From positions 124,001 through 188,000 of the forward strand of contig JAEWKA010000007.1 in the NCBI GenBank assembly GCA_023386265.1: a stretch of 64,000 nucleotides of DNA, read 5' to 3'. The DNA comes from Bacillota bacterium (GTDB lineage: Bacteria; Bacillota; Clostridia; Oscillospirales; Oscillospiraceae). Of the stretch, positions 31,920 to 39,718 are shown piece after piece; position 1 is the stretch's first letter; each line of letters opens with the position of its first letter. The translations under genes and the position numbers were made by a program. The notes under the pieces were generated by a model, which saw nothing but the letters and a program-made list of their open reading frames with translations, was not told where the DNA came from and searched no databases.

Positions 31920-33116
31920 TCATTTTGCGCGCGCTTTGAGTTCCTCCACCATGTCCGTGTGCTCCCAGGGCAGGTCGATATCCGTCCTGCCGAAGTGACC
32001 GTAGGCAGCGCTCTGGCGGTAAATCGGGCGGAGCAGGTCGAGCTTTTTGATTATTCTTGCGGGGCGAAGGTCAAAGCATTCGCGGATGATCTCAGAAAGA
32101 CGCTCGTCCGATACAAGGCCTGTGCCCTGCGTGTCAACAAAGACGGAAACGGGGCTCGCCACACCGATTGCATAGGCAATTTCGAGCTGACAACGCTTTG
32201 CAAGCCCTGCCGCGACGATATTTTTCGCGACGTAACGCGCCATATAGGCCGCGCTCCTGTCGACCTTCGTGGGGTCCTTTCCAGAGAAGCAGCCGCCGCC
32301 ATGGCTGGCATAGCCGCCGTAGGTGTCAACGATAATCTTGCGTCCTGTGAGTCCGGAATCGCCGGCGGGGCCGCCAATAACGAAGCGTCCTGTGGGGTTT
32401 ATGAAAAACTTAGTGTCCTTGTCTATGAGTCTTGCAGGGATTGTAGGCTTAATAACGGTTTCCATTATTGCCTCGCGCAGGGTCTTAATATCGATGTCTG
32501 CGCCGTGCTGAGTCGAAACGACGATTGCAGGGATGCGCTCAACGCAGCCGTTCTGGTCATACTGGACGGAGACCTGGGTTTTTCCGTCCGGACGCAGCCA
32601 ATCGAGCTCGCCTGTTTTGCGAACCTCGGCGAGACGGCGTGCGAGCTTGTGCGAAAGTGAAATCGGCGCGGGCATAAGCTCGTGCGTTTCATCGCAGGCA
32701 AAGCCGAACATCATGCCCTGATCACCGGCGCCTGTGTCGGCGTCATAATCTTTTTCGCCCTCTTTTGCTTCATAGGCCTTGTCAACGCCCATTGCTATAT
32801 CGGAACTCTGCTCATCAATCGATGTGAGAACGGCGCAGGTTTTGCAGTCAAAGCCGTATTCGGGGTTGTTGTAGCCAATTTCGCCTACGGTTTTGCGGAC
32901 TATGGAGGGGATATCAACATAGCAATCGGTCGTAATTTCGCCGAATACTGTAATCATGCCGGTCGTTGCGATGCATTCGCAGGCAACGCGGGCTTTTTTG
33001 TCTTTTTCAATTATAGTGTCCAGAACGGCGTCTGAAATCTGGTCGCACATTTTATCGGGGTGACCCTCGGTGACGGACTCTGAGGTGAAGACCCTGTTTG
33101 TAAGTTGTTTTTGCAT
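31920..33116 (-). CDS. metK: S-adenosylmethionine synthase
   Basis: A 398-aa enzyme making AdoMet from methionine and ATP. Diagnostic segments are E-G-H-P-D-K-M-C-D-Q-I-S-D-A-V-L-D (17-33), G-A-G-D-Q-G-M-M-F-G (about 120-130) and G-G-G-C-F-S-G-K-D-P-T-K-V-D-R-S-A-A-Y-M-A-R-Y (about 270-292). It is complete and of normal length. AAAGG lies 9 bases before the ATG. I looked for an AdoMet riboswitch in the leader and saw none. Confidence 0.98.
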   Translation of the reverse strand: MQKQLTNRVFTSESVTEGHPDKMCDQISDAVLDTIIEKDKKARVACECIATTGMITVFGEITTDCYVDIPSIVRKTVGEIGYNNPEYGFDCKTCAVLTSIDEQSSDIAMGVDKAYEAKEGEKDYDADTGAGDQGMMFGFACDETHELMPAPISLSHKLARRLAEVRKTGELDWLRPDGKTQVSVQYDQNGCVERIPAIVVSTQHGADIDIKTLREAIMETVIKPTIPARLIDKDTKFFINPTGRFVIGGPAGDSGLTGRKIIVDTYGGYASHGGGCFSGKDPTKVDRSAAYMARYVAKNIVAAGLAKRCQLEIAYAIGVASPVSVFVDTQGTGLVSDERLSEIIRECFDLRPARIIKKLDLLRPIYRQSAAYGHFGRTDIDLPWEHTDMVEELKARAK

Positions 33117-33418
33117 GGCGCTGAACCTTTCTTTATTTAATACTGTGAATAATACTTTGTTGCAGTAGTTTTATCTTTTTTGTGATTTTTAATATATTGG
33201 AATTGCAGGTAAAAAGCACAGTTTTCGACCTTTAGGCGTATATAAACCTAAGCTATAATAGCACATATACTTAAGAACTTAAAGTGTAATATTTTTATAA
33301 AGCTTCGTTTTTTACCTGTTTGCGTCCGAATTTACAAAAATATCATAGACACTCCGCCAAAAAAAGGGTATCATCTTATCACAATTGACGCAATTAATTC
33401 CAATCGGAGGAACGATAT
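33117..33418. promoter_or_regulatory. Divergent intergenic region metK / rhomboid-like gene
   Basis: These 302 AT-rich bases separate divergent genes. On the minus strand TATTAT near 33255 may be the metK -10 box. A small hairpin CTTTAGG/CCTAAG (about 33230-33253) lies in the metK leader. On the plus side CGGAGG sits 8 bases before the ATG at 33419. No riboswitch core (for example the SAM-I kink-turn helix) was recognised. Confidence 0.35.
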
Positions 33419-34270
33419 ATGAAAAGTATCATGCGGCGTGTCGACCGCTTCTGTCTGACGCATCCGAACTTCGGAATCAGAAATCTGATGATATATATCA
33501 TAACCGGCAATGTGCTGGTTTGGATTTTCAGCATGATGGACAGATCGAGAAAGCTGCTCGAGCTTGTCCAGTTCAGCGCGGAGGCGATTTTCACCAGGGG
33601 CGAGGTCTGGCGGCTTGTCACGTTCATCTTTGTGCCGACTGTATCCTCGGTTATCTGGCTCGCTCTCGCGCTGTACTTCTATTATTGGATAGGCTCTACG
33701 CTCGAGCATCACTGGGGCGCGGGAAAATTCATGATTTATTATTTGAGCGGCATGGTTTTCAATATCCTATACGGGACGATTATTTGGCTTATTACGGGAC
33801 TTGACATTCCCATCAACGCAATGTATATAAATCTTTCGATGTTCTTTGCTTTCGCGACGCTTTTTCCGGACACTATGGTTCTGCTGTTTTTCATTATACC
33901 CGTTAAGGTCAAATGGCTTGCCTATTTCGACGCGGCGCTTTTCGCTTTTGCGATGATAACTACATCGTTCCCCGCTAACCTTTTGCCGCTTATCGCGGTG
34001 CTGAACTATTTTGTTTTCTGCGGCGGCTGGCTGTTTGACATTATCCGTCCGTCTCGCATTCAGCAGAGACAGAAAACAATAGATTTTAAGAAGGCGGCGA
34101 AAAAGTATAACCGTGAGCAGGCTGCAAAACCCTATAACCGCAAATGCGAGGTTTGCGGCAGAACGGACAGGGACAATCCGAACCTTGAGTTCCGCTTCTG
34201 CTCAAAGTGCGGGGGCTATCATTGCTTCTGCGTAGACCATATCAACAGCCATGTGCACTTTAAGGAGTAA
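33419..34270 (+). CDS. Rhomboid-like membrane protein with C-terminal zinc finger, no serine motif
   Basis: A 283-aa protein with six predicted membrane helices between residues 20 and 215. The first loop has the rhomboid-like R-G-E-V-W-R-L-V-T-F-I-F-V-P and G-S-T-L-E-H-H-W-G-A-G-K-F. The helix that should carry G-x-S-G reads Y-I-N-L-S-M-F-F-A-F, without the glycine frame, and no partner His is evident in the last helices. It is therefore probably a non-proteolytic relative. The tail (about 243-280) holds C-E-V-C-G-R...F-C-S-K-C-G-G-Y-H-C-F-C-x2-H, a zinc-binding module. The gene starts a three-gene plus-strand group. Confidence 0.78.
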   Translation: MKSIMRRVDRFCLTHPNFGIRNLMIYIITGNVLVWIFSMMDRSRKLLELVQFSAEAIFTRGEVWRLVTFIFVPTVSSVIWLALALYFYYWIGSTLEHHWGAGKFMIYYLSGMVFNILYGTIIWLITGLDIPINAMYINLSMFFAFATLFPDTMVLLFFIIPVKVKWLAYFDAALFAFAMITTSFPANLLPLIAVLNYFVFCGGWLFDIIRPSRIQQRQKTIDFKKAAKKYNREQAAKPYNRKCEVCGRTDRDNPNLEFRFCSKCGGYHCFCVDHINSHVHFKE

Positions 34271-34273
34271 GTA

Positions 34274-34774
34274 ATGCAAATAAAACTAGATACCGAAAGA
34301 CTGGAGCTTTTTGTTCTCGACGTGCGCCAACTGCGGCTCTGGCTTAGTGACCTTCCAGCACTCGAAAAAGAGCTAGACTGCACATACAAAGCCGAGGCGC
34401 TGGAGGGTGATTTTCTCCGAATCGTCGAGGGACAGGAAAAGCTAACCGAGGAAAACGCGGAAAAATATTACTGGTACAGTTTTTGGCTCCTGATAAGAAA
34501 GAGCGACAGAACCGTTGTCGGCTCAGCGGATTTTAAAAAAGGCCCCAATGAAAAAGGTGAGGTCGAAATCGGCTACGGACTCGGCAAGGAGCATGAGCAT
34601 AACGGTTACATGACCGAGGCAGTGAGGGCGATGTGCGCCTGGGCAAAGCAGCAGCCGGATGTTGCGTATGTTATCGCCGAGACTTTGCTCGATAATCAGC
34701 CGTCCCAGAATATACTCAAACGCTGTGGGTTTGAAGAAACCAGCCGCGGCGAGAGCGTGTGGTGGAGGGTATAG
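34274..34774 (+). CDS. GNAT-family N-acetyltransferase (RimJ/RimL-like)
   Basis: A 166-aa acetyltransferase. It opens with L-D-T-E-R-L-E-L as in RimJ/RimL relatives. The strand G-E-V-E-I-G-Y-G-L-G leads into the acetyl-CoA loop and G-Y-M-T-E-A-V-R-A-M-C-A-W-A, and N-Q-P-S-Q-N-I-L-K-R-C-G-F-E-E-T is the classic C-terminal signature. The substrate is unknown (protein N-terminus, antibiotic or small molecule). It begins 3 bases after the rhomboid-like gene, so the two are translationally linked. Confidence 0.9.
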   Translation: MQIKLDTERLELFVLDVRQLRLWLSDLPALEKELDCTYKAEALEGDFLRIVEGQEKLTEENAEKYYWYSFWLLIRKSDRTVVGSADFKKGPNEKGEVEIGYGLGKEHEHNGYMTEAVRAMCAWAKQQPDVAYVIAETLLDNQPSQNILKRCGFEETSRGESVWWRV

Positions 34775-34825
34775 AACAGATAGCATGTTAACTCCAGATT
34801 AAATCTTATTCGGGAGTGATAAAAA

Positions 34826-35173
34826 GTGTTTCGAAGAAATATGAGCATAGAACAAAAGAAGAAGAGAGCGAAAATCACTTGGATTACAGTCGTTGTGCTT
34901 GTCATTCTATTAGAGATTTTACAGGTCAATCTCATGGGAAAAATGCATGCGGATCCAATGATTTATTATTTGGAAACCGGAAATTTATTTCAGCGTGCTA
35001 TTGCACTCTTAGTTATGTTTGCTCTTATGTCGATGTCGTGGTTCGCGTTTTATACGCTTTTATCCATTATGATAGAAACGGCTTGGAGAAAACTTGGGAA
35101 GTTCCTCCTTGTACTAATAACGCTTATCTATCCTGGCATATTTATCGCGGAGTTTGTTCACTTCATTTTTTGA
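34826..35173 (+). CDS. Small membrane protein of unknown function
   Basis: A 115-aa protein with three hydrophobic segments (about 18-36, 58-80 and 90-112) after a basic N-terminus. No family is recognised. The start is GTG at 34826, preceded by GGGAGTG. It is the last gene of the plus-strand group and is followed by a strong terminator. Confidence 0.65.
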   Translation: MFRRNMSIEQKKKRAKITWITVVVLVILLEILQVNLMGKMHADPMIYYLETGNLFQRAIALLVMFALMSMSWFAFYTLLSIMIETAWRKLGKFLLVLITLIYPGIFIAEFVHFIF

Positions 35174-35192
35174 TAAGCGACTACATAATAAT

Positions 35193-35220
35193 AGAGCGGA
35201 CGGGGTTACCCGTCCGCTCT
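35193..35220. terminator. Shared terminator between convergent genes
   Basis: A perfect 12-bp stem AGAGCGGACGGG/CCCGTCCGCTCT stands between the convergent genes ending at 35173 and 35229. Confidence 0.8.
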
Positions 35221-35228
35221 ATCTGTAT

Positions 35229-36365
35229 TTAATCTTCTTTCCGGCTTTCCAGCAGCTCCCTGAACGCTTCGACGCGGAGGGCGAGCTGACCCTGCTGACT
35301 CATCAGTACCTGACGCTCAAGGGAAATGCTCGGAATGTCCTGCTCCTTGAAGAGAGCTTCGAGAATATAGGTTTCAACGTCCCACTTGCCGCAGTGCTGC
35401 ATGCGGACGATGATGACACCGTCAACCTTGTATTCCTCGGCGGCCGCCAGTATGTACTCGTGGATATCGTCGCTTCCGTCCATCATGCGTGGGCAGGAGG
35501 AGCGGGTGAGATAATATCTCGCAATCGAGCCCGCAACGTCATTTTCATCGTAAGGCAGCTCGTCGTGCAGGAACCTCAGCCCGAAGCTGTTGAGGTCCGC
35601 GACAACTAGAAGTCCGCAGTCCTCGATTGCCTTGACGTATTCTGGGTCGTCGAGAGCGCTTCCGGCGAGCATAACGCGCGCGGTGAAATTCGTTATCGGC
35701 TCGCGGTTTTCCACGTCGGTGAGAACATCCTTAAGAAACTCTATATATTCCACGATGGGCATCTGCGTTGCCGCAAGTGTAATTTTTAGCGTCTCTGCAC
35801 CGCTTATGACGGGGAACTCCGCCTTATGCAGGTCGTAAATCCGCTTAACGAGCCGTCTTGCCTCGTTATAGGTATCGACACTCTTTTTCAGCTTTTCGTT
35901 TGTGATTTCGTTGCCGGTGATTTTTTCGAGCTCCTCGCGCAGCTCGTCGAGCTCACTGCCGAAATATTTATACGACGCAGCATTGACCATTTTCGGAGCA
36001 ACGACCTCGTAAAGGAACTGAGGCTTATTTTCGCGTGTCGTGATGATTTTCCAGTTTGTGATGACGCTTGAGGATTCGCCGCAGCCGTTCGAGGTCACAA
36101 GTCCGTCAAGCTCATAGGTGCCGTCGATGAGATATTGGAGTATCGACGACAGGAAGCCGCAGGAGTCATCGCCCACGCAGCCGGCACTGTCGGCGCAGCT
36201 TTTACAGCCGGTCGATCTGAGTCTCACGGGGAGAACGCCCGCAGCGTGCAGCATTTCGAAGGGCGCGTGACAGCAGACAATTCCGAGCGCTTTTTTGCCG
36301 GACGCCCGCCATTCCCTGATTTTATCTGTACTAAGCTCGCCGCTTAACTGTTCAAGTTTGTCCAT
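35229..36365 (-). CDS. 2-hydroxyacyl-CoA dehydratase family protein (HgdB/BcrC-like)
   Basis: A 378-aa protein of the 2-hydroxyglutaryl-CoA dehydratase D-component family, whose members bind a [4Fe-4S] cluster. Cysteines are placed as in the family: V-C-C-H-A-P-F-E-M-L-H-A-A-G-V-L-P-V-R-L near the start, a cysteine cluster K-S-C-A-D-S-A-G-C-V-G-D-D-S-C, and late in the chain R-M-Q-H-C-G-K-W-D-V-E-T-Y. No second subunit or activator ATPase (HgdC-type) is adjacent, so a true dehydratase role is uncertain; many such singletons are uncharacterised. AGGAG precedes the ATG. Confidence 0.85.
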   Translation of the reverse strand: MDKLEQLSGELSTDKIREWRASGKKALGIVCCHAPFEMLHAAGVLPVRLRSTGCKSCADSAGCVGDDSCGFLSSILQYLIDGTYELDGLVTSNGCGESSSVITNWKIITTRENKPQFLYEVVAPKMVNAASYKYFGSELDELREELEKITGNEITNEKLKKSVDTYNEARRLVKRIYDLHKAEFPVISGAETLKITLAATQMPIVEYIEFLKDVLTDVENREPITNFTARVMLAGSALDDPEYVKAIEDCGLLVVADLNSFGLRFLHDELPYDENDVAGSIARYYLTRSSCPRMMDGSDDIHEYILAAAEEYKVDGVIIVRMQHCGKWDVETYILEALFKEQDIPSISLERQVLMSQQGQLALRVEAFRELLESRKED

Positions 36366-36380
36366 ATTAATCTCCTAAAA

Positions 36381-36409
36381 AAGGTGCCGCCATATAACAG
36401 CGGCACCTT
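36381..36409 (-). terminator. Terminator of upp
   Basis: Stem AAGGTGCCGC/GCGGCACCTT with a nine-base loop. It lies 17 bases after upp and before the next gene on the strand. Confidence 0.75.
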
Positions 36410-36425
36410 GATTTCCTTATTTTGA

Positions 36426-37055
36426 TTACTTCGTGCCGAAGATTCTATCGCCCGCGTCGCCAAGACCGGGGACAATGTATCCGTGCTCGTTGAGATGTGA
36501 GTCCATGGAGGCGACAAAGATGTCAACGTCGGGATGATCGTCCTGCACCTTCTTAACGCCTTCGGGAGCGCCGATGATGGACATGAGCTTGATGTGCTTG
36601 CAGCCGTATTCCTTGAGGAAGGTGATGGCAGCCGATGCGCTTCCGCCGGTTGCGAGCATGGGGTCAACTATGATAACATCGCGCTCAGCGATATCTTTCG
36701 GCATTTTGCAGTAATATTTAACAGGGAGAAGTGTTTCGGGATCGCGGTAAAGTCCGATGTGTCCGACCTTTGCGTTAGGAACAAGAGTGAGCATACCGTC
36801 GACCATGCCGAGGCCTGCGCGGAGAATGGGAACAACCGCAAGCTTCTTGCCGGAGATGCGCCTAACCTTTGCTCTTGCGACAGGAGTTTCGATTTCGAAC
36901 TCCTCGAGCGGCAGATCACGGGTTGCCTCGTAGCACATCAGTGTTGCAATTTCGGAAACGAGCTCACGGAATTCCTTAACGCTTGTGTCCTTCTCTCGCA
37001 TAATAGAAAGCTTATGCTGGATAAGCGGATGGTCGAAAACGGTTACTTTACTCAT
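36426..37055 (-). CDS. upp: Uracil phosphoribosyltransferase
   Basis: A 209-aa pyrimidine-salvage enzyme converting uracil and PRPP to UMP. Recognisable segments are V-F-D-H-P-L-I-Q-H-K-L-S-I-M-R near the start, P-I-L-R-A-G-L-G-M-V-D-G, and the PRPP-binding loop V-I-I-V-D-P-M-L-A-T-G-G-S-A. G-L-G-D-A-G-D-R-I-F-G-T ends the chain. Length is standard. It has a clean GGGAG ribosome site and its own terminator, and follows tsaB on the same strand. Confidence 0.98.
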   Translation of the reverse strand: MSKVTVFDHPLIQHKLSIMREKDTSVKEFRELVSEIATLMCYEATRDLPLEEFEIETPVARAKVRRISGKKLAVVPILRAGLGMVDGMLTLVPNAKVGHIGLYRDPETLLPVKYYCKMPKDIAERDVIIVDPMLATGGSASAAITFLKEYGCKHIKLMSIIGAPEGVKKVQDDHPDVDIFVASMDSHLNEHGYIVPGLGDAGDRIFGTK

Positions 37056-37097
37056 AGTAATTCTCCCTTTATTTAATCTATTGAATTAATGAATTAA

Positions 37098-37796
37098 TTA
37101 TTTTCCGAAAACTCGTTCCTGACGCTCCCGCTCCGCCTGACTCAAGCGCAGATATACCGGCAGCAGCTCATGGACGGACAGCCGTTTTTCCCCTTTCGCC
37201 GCCATACAGACTCCCCATGCGGATTGGTTCCGAAGAGGCTCAGGCGCGAGATGCGCGTCAACCTTTAAATTTTCCAATGCATTATAACACAAAGACGCCC
37301 CGTCTCCAATAACAAAGACGGATTTTTTTGCATTTTCTATATCTTCCACTAATTTAGCTGTCCCGATTGCTCTATCCTCACAAAGGCGAACGGGAATCCC
37401 GTCCTTAATGACGAAATTTGCGTTATAGAACTGGCTGCGCTTCGCGTCCATGACGCAGCAGATAAGGCTGCCCTCGGGAAAAGCAACTCCGTTATAGGCC
37501 ATCGCCAGCAAGGTCGAAACTCCGCAGACGGGTTTATCAGCCGCCCACGCGAGACCCTTGACGGCGGAAACGCCGATGCGTATGCCAGTAAACGACCCTG
37601 GCCCTTGCGCCACGGCGATAAGGTCAATGTCAGAGAGCGTAAGCGAGAGGTTTTTTAGCATATCCTCCGCCATCGGCAGAAGCGTGCGGCTGTGGGTCAG
37701 TCCGCTGTTTTGAAAATATTGTGAGACAAGTCCTGATTCATCGCAAACCGCGACGGAGGCGGACTTAGCGCTCGATTCAAAGCCTAATATACGCAT
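37098..37796 (-). CDS. tsaB: tRNA threonylcarbamoyladenosine biosynthesis protein TsaB
   Basis: A 232-aa ASKHA-fold partner of TsaD in forming t6A37 on ANN-reading tRNAs. The N-terminus I-L-G-F-E-S-S-A-K-S-A-S-V-A-V is typical. G-P-G-S-F-T-G-I-R-I-G-V-S-A-V-K-G-L-A-W is the family signature. Its ATG overlaps the TGA of tsaE by one base, so the genes are coupled. Confidence 0.96.
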   Translation of the reverse strand: MRILGFESSAKSASVAVCDESGLVSQYFQNSGLTHSRTLLPMAEDMLKNLSLTLSDIDLIAVAQGPGSFTGIRIGVSAVKGLAWAADKPVCGVSTLLAMAYNGVAFPEGSLICCVMDAKRSQFYNANFVIKDGIPVRLCEDRAIGTAKLVEDIENAKKSVFVIGDGASLCYNALENLKVDAHLAPEPLRNQSAWGVCMAAKGEKRLSVHELLPVYLRLSQAERERQERVFGK

Positions 37797-38233
37797 CAGT
37801 TATCCTCCTCGGGAGCTTCAACTGTGATTTTTCGGTCAGTGTCCGAGAGCTTATCTATCGTGACCTTAGTTTCGGAGCCGTCAAAGGCGTCGGTGACATT
37901 TTCGCTCCATTCAACGACGCAGACTCCGCCGCGGGCGAGGTAGTCCTCCCACCCGATGTCAAAGAGCTCGTCTGAGCTCCTGAGACGGTACATATCAAAA
38001 TGGAAAAGCTCGAGCGAGCCGCTGTATTCGTTGACGATTGTAAAGGTCGGGCTTGTAACGCGGTCGCTTGACCCGAGTCCGCGTGCCATGCCGCGCACAA
38101 AAGCGGTCTTGCCTGCGCCGAGGTCACCGTAAAGCGCGACGACAGAGCCGGAAGAAAGCGCCTTAGCAAGCGCCTGACCGACTAGCTCAGTTTCTTCAAC
38201 TGAATGTGTGATTACTTCCATAGTCATATCCAT
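37796..38233 (-). CDS. tsaE: tRNA threonylcarbamoyladenosine biosynthesis ATPase TsaE
   Basis: A 145-aa P-loop ATPase that regulates the TsaB-TsaD complex. Walker A is L-Y-G-D-L-G-A-G-K-T. The Y-S-G-S-L-E-L-F-H-F-D-M-Y-R-L stretch and V-V-E-W-S-E-N are family marks. The start is ATG at 38233, because GGAGC at the very end of tsaD gives suitable spacing; the longer frame lies within tsaD. Confidence 0.95.
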   Translation of the reverse strand: MDMTMEVITHSVEETELVGQALAKALSSGSVVALYGDLGAGKTAFVRGMARGLGSSDRVTSPTFTIVNEYSGSLELFHFDMYRLRSSDELFDIGWEDYLARGGVCVVEWSENVTDAFDGSETKVTIDKLSDTDRKITVEAPEEDN

Positions 38234-38237
38234 AATA

Positions 38238-39239
38238 CTAAAGCTCCATGTTAGCGTAGGCGTTGAGGTCGCTGCCTGCCCTTGTGCCGGCAAGAAATTC
38301 ATAATAACCTTGACAGCCGATCATCGCGCCATTATCACCGCAGAGGGAAAGAGGAGGAACAAATAGCTGTGCGCCCTCTTTTTCGGCGGCAATGCGAAAA
38401 TCCTCGCGTATGCGGGAGTTTGCGGCAACGCCGCCCGCGACGGCGATCTTTTTATATCCCAGCTCACGCGCAAGCTGCATAGTACGGGGAACAAGGCTCT
38501 CGCTCACGGCGCGGGAAAAGGACGCGCAAAGCGACTCGCGGTCCAGCGTTTCGCCTTTCTGCTCCGCATTGTGGACGAGATTCACGACGGCGGTTTTAAG
38601 TCCGGAAAAGCTCATATCATAGGGGTTGCCCTCAACGTGCGAGCGCGGCAGGACATATTTTGAGTCGTCGCCATTTTTGGAAAGCGCGTCAACGTGCTTT
38701 CCGCCGGGATAGGGGAGTCCAAGTACGCGGGCGGTTTTATCGAAGCATTCGCCTGCTGCGTCGTCCCGAGTCGCGCCGATTATCTTCATATCGGTGTAGC
38801 CGCGCACATCGACGAGCATAGTGTTGCCGCCCGAGATTGCAAGGCAGAGAAACGGCGGCTCAAGCTCTGGAAAAGCGATATAGTTCGCAGCGATATGCCC
38901 CTTGATGTGATGCACCGGAACAAGCGGGATATTGAGCGCGTAAGCGACGGATTTTGCGAAATTTACGCCGACGAGCACTGCCCCAATGAGTCCGGGAGCA
39001 TAGGAAACTGCCACCGCGCCCAAATCGCTTTTGTTAATGCCCTCAACGGTCAGCGCGCGCTCCGAAAGCTGAGAAATGACCTCGACATGAGAGCGCGAGG
39101 CGATTTCAGGGACAACTCCGCCATAAACGGCGTGCAGGTCAGCCTGAGAGAATATTTGATCCGTGAGCACCTTCCTGCCGTTTTCGGTTATCGCGACAGC
39201 AGTTTCGTCGCAGGTGCTCTCGATTGACATTATGAGCAT
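38238..39239 (-). CDS. tsaD: tRNA N6-adenosine threonylcarbamoyltransferase TsaD
   Basis: A 333-aa Kae1/TsaD/Gcp enzyme that transfers the threonylcarbamoyl group to A37. It shows S-I-E-S-T-C-D-E-T-A-V-A, the metal ligands in V-P-V-H-H-I-K-G-H, and G-G-N-T-M-L, Y-P-G-G-K-H-V-D and V-A-G-G-V-A-A-N-S-R. Two in-frame ATGs (39239, 39230) are both usable; rimI overlaps this end by 10 bases. Confidence 0.97.
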   Translation of the reverse strand: MLIMSIESTCDETAVAITENGRKVLTDQIFSQADLHAVYGGVVPEIASRSHVEVISQLSERALTVEGINKSDLGAVAVSYAPGLIGAVLVGVNFAKSVAYALNIPLVPVHHIKGHIAANYIAFPELEPPFLCLAISGGNTMLVDVRGYTDMKIIGATRDDAAGECFDKTARVLGLPYPGGKHVDALSKNGDDSKYVLPRSHVEGNPYDMSFSGLKTAVVNLVHNAEQKGETLDRESLCASFSRAVSESLVPRTMQLARELGYKKIAVAGGVAANSRIREDFRIAAEKEGAQLFVPPLSLCGDNGAMIGCQGYYEFLAGTRAGSDLNAYANMEL

Positions 39240-39691
39240 GAGTTCTTATCCTCTTTCTTTAGGAACAAGGTCAGAAGGAGCGCATCCTCCTTTGGCCTGT
39301 CGTAATAATTTTTGCGTTTTCCCACGGTTTCAAAGCCGTGCTTAGTGTAAAGATATTTTGCGGCATTATTGCTCTCTCGCACCTCAAGCGTCATGAAGGC
39401 GAGGGTGCTTTTCACTCGCTCAACGAGAGCGGAGATTAGAGCGTCCGCAACGCCGTGCCGCCTAAATTCGGGCGCGACGGCAATGTTCGATATATAGCCC
39501 TCATCCAAAACGAACATCAGTCCGATGTAGCCCATGACTTTTCCGCTGTCATCAAGGGCAGCAAGGAAGACGCAGTTTTCAGCGCACATCTGCTTTTCGA
39601 GCGCGGCACGATGCCACGGCAGAGAAAAGCAGGTGTTTTCCATAGCTTGAATCTCATCGAGGTGTGCGGGTTTGACGTCAGTAATTGTCAT
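39230..39691 (-). CDS. rimI: Ribosomal protein S18-alanine N-acetyltransferase
   Basis: A 153-aa GNAT enzyme. The order is typical of RimI: A-M-E-N-T-C-F-S-L-P-W, Y-I-S-N-I-A-V-A-P-E-F-R-R-H-G-V-A-D-A-L (acetyl-CoA loop), L-E-V-R-E-S-N-N-A-A-K-Y-L-Y-T-K-H-G-F. The conserved clustering with the tsa genes supports the name. GAGGTG precedes the ATG. Confidence 0.92.
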   Translation of the reverse strand: MTITDVKPAHLDEIQAMENTCFSLPWHRAALEKQMCAENCVFLAALDDSGKVMGYIGLMFVLDEGYISNIAVAPEFRRHGVADALISALVERVKSTLAFMTLEVRESNNAAKYLYTKHGFETVGKRKNYYDRPKEDALLLTLFLKKEDKNSCS

Positions 39692-39718
39692 AATTTCACC
39701 TCATGTTGCGGTTCGTAT

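Noticed and set aside
33117..33418. SAM riboswitch before metK
   Set aside because: None of the conserved SAM-I, SAM-II or SAM-III core elements could be placed; only a small hairpin is present.
35229..36365. Complete 2-hydroxyglutaryl-CoA dehydratase operon
   Set aside because: Only one family member is present, with no second subunit, activator or CoA transferase next to it.
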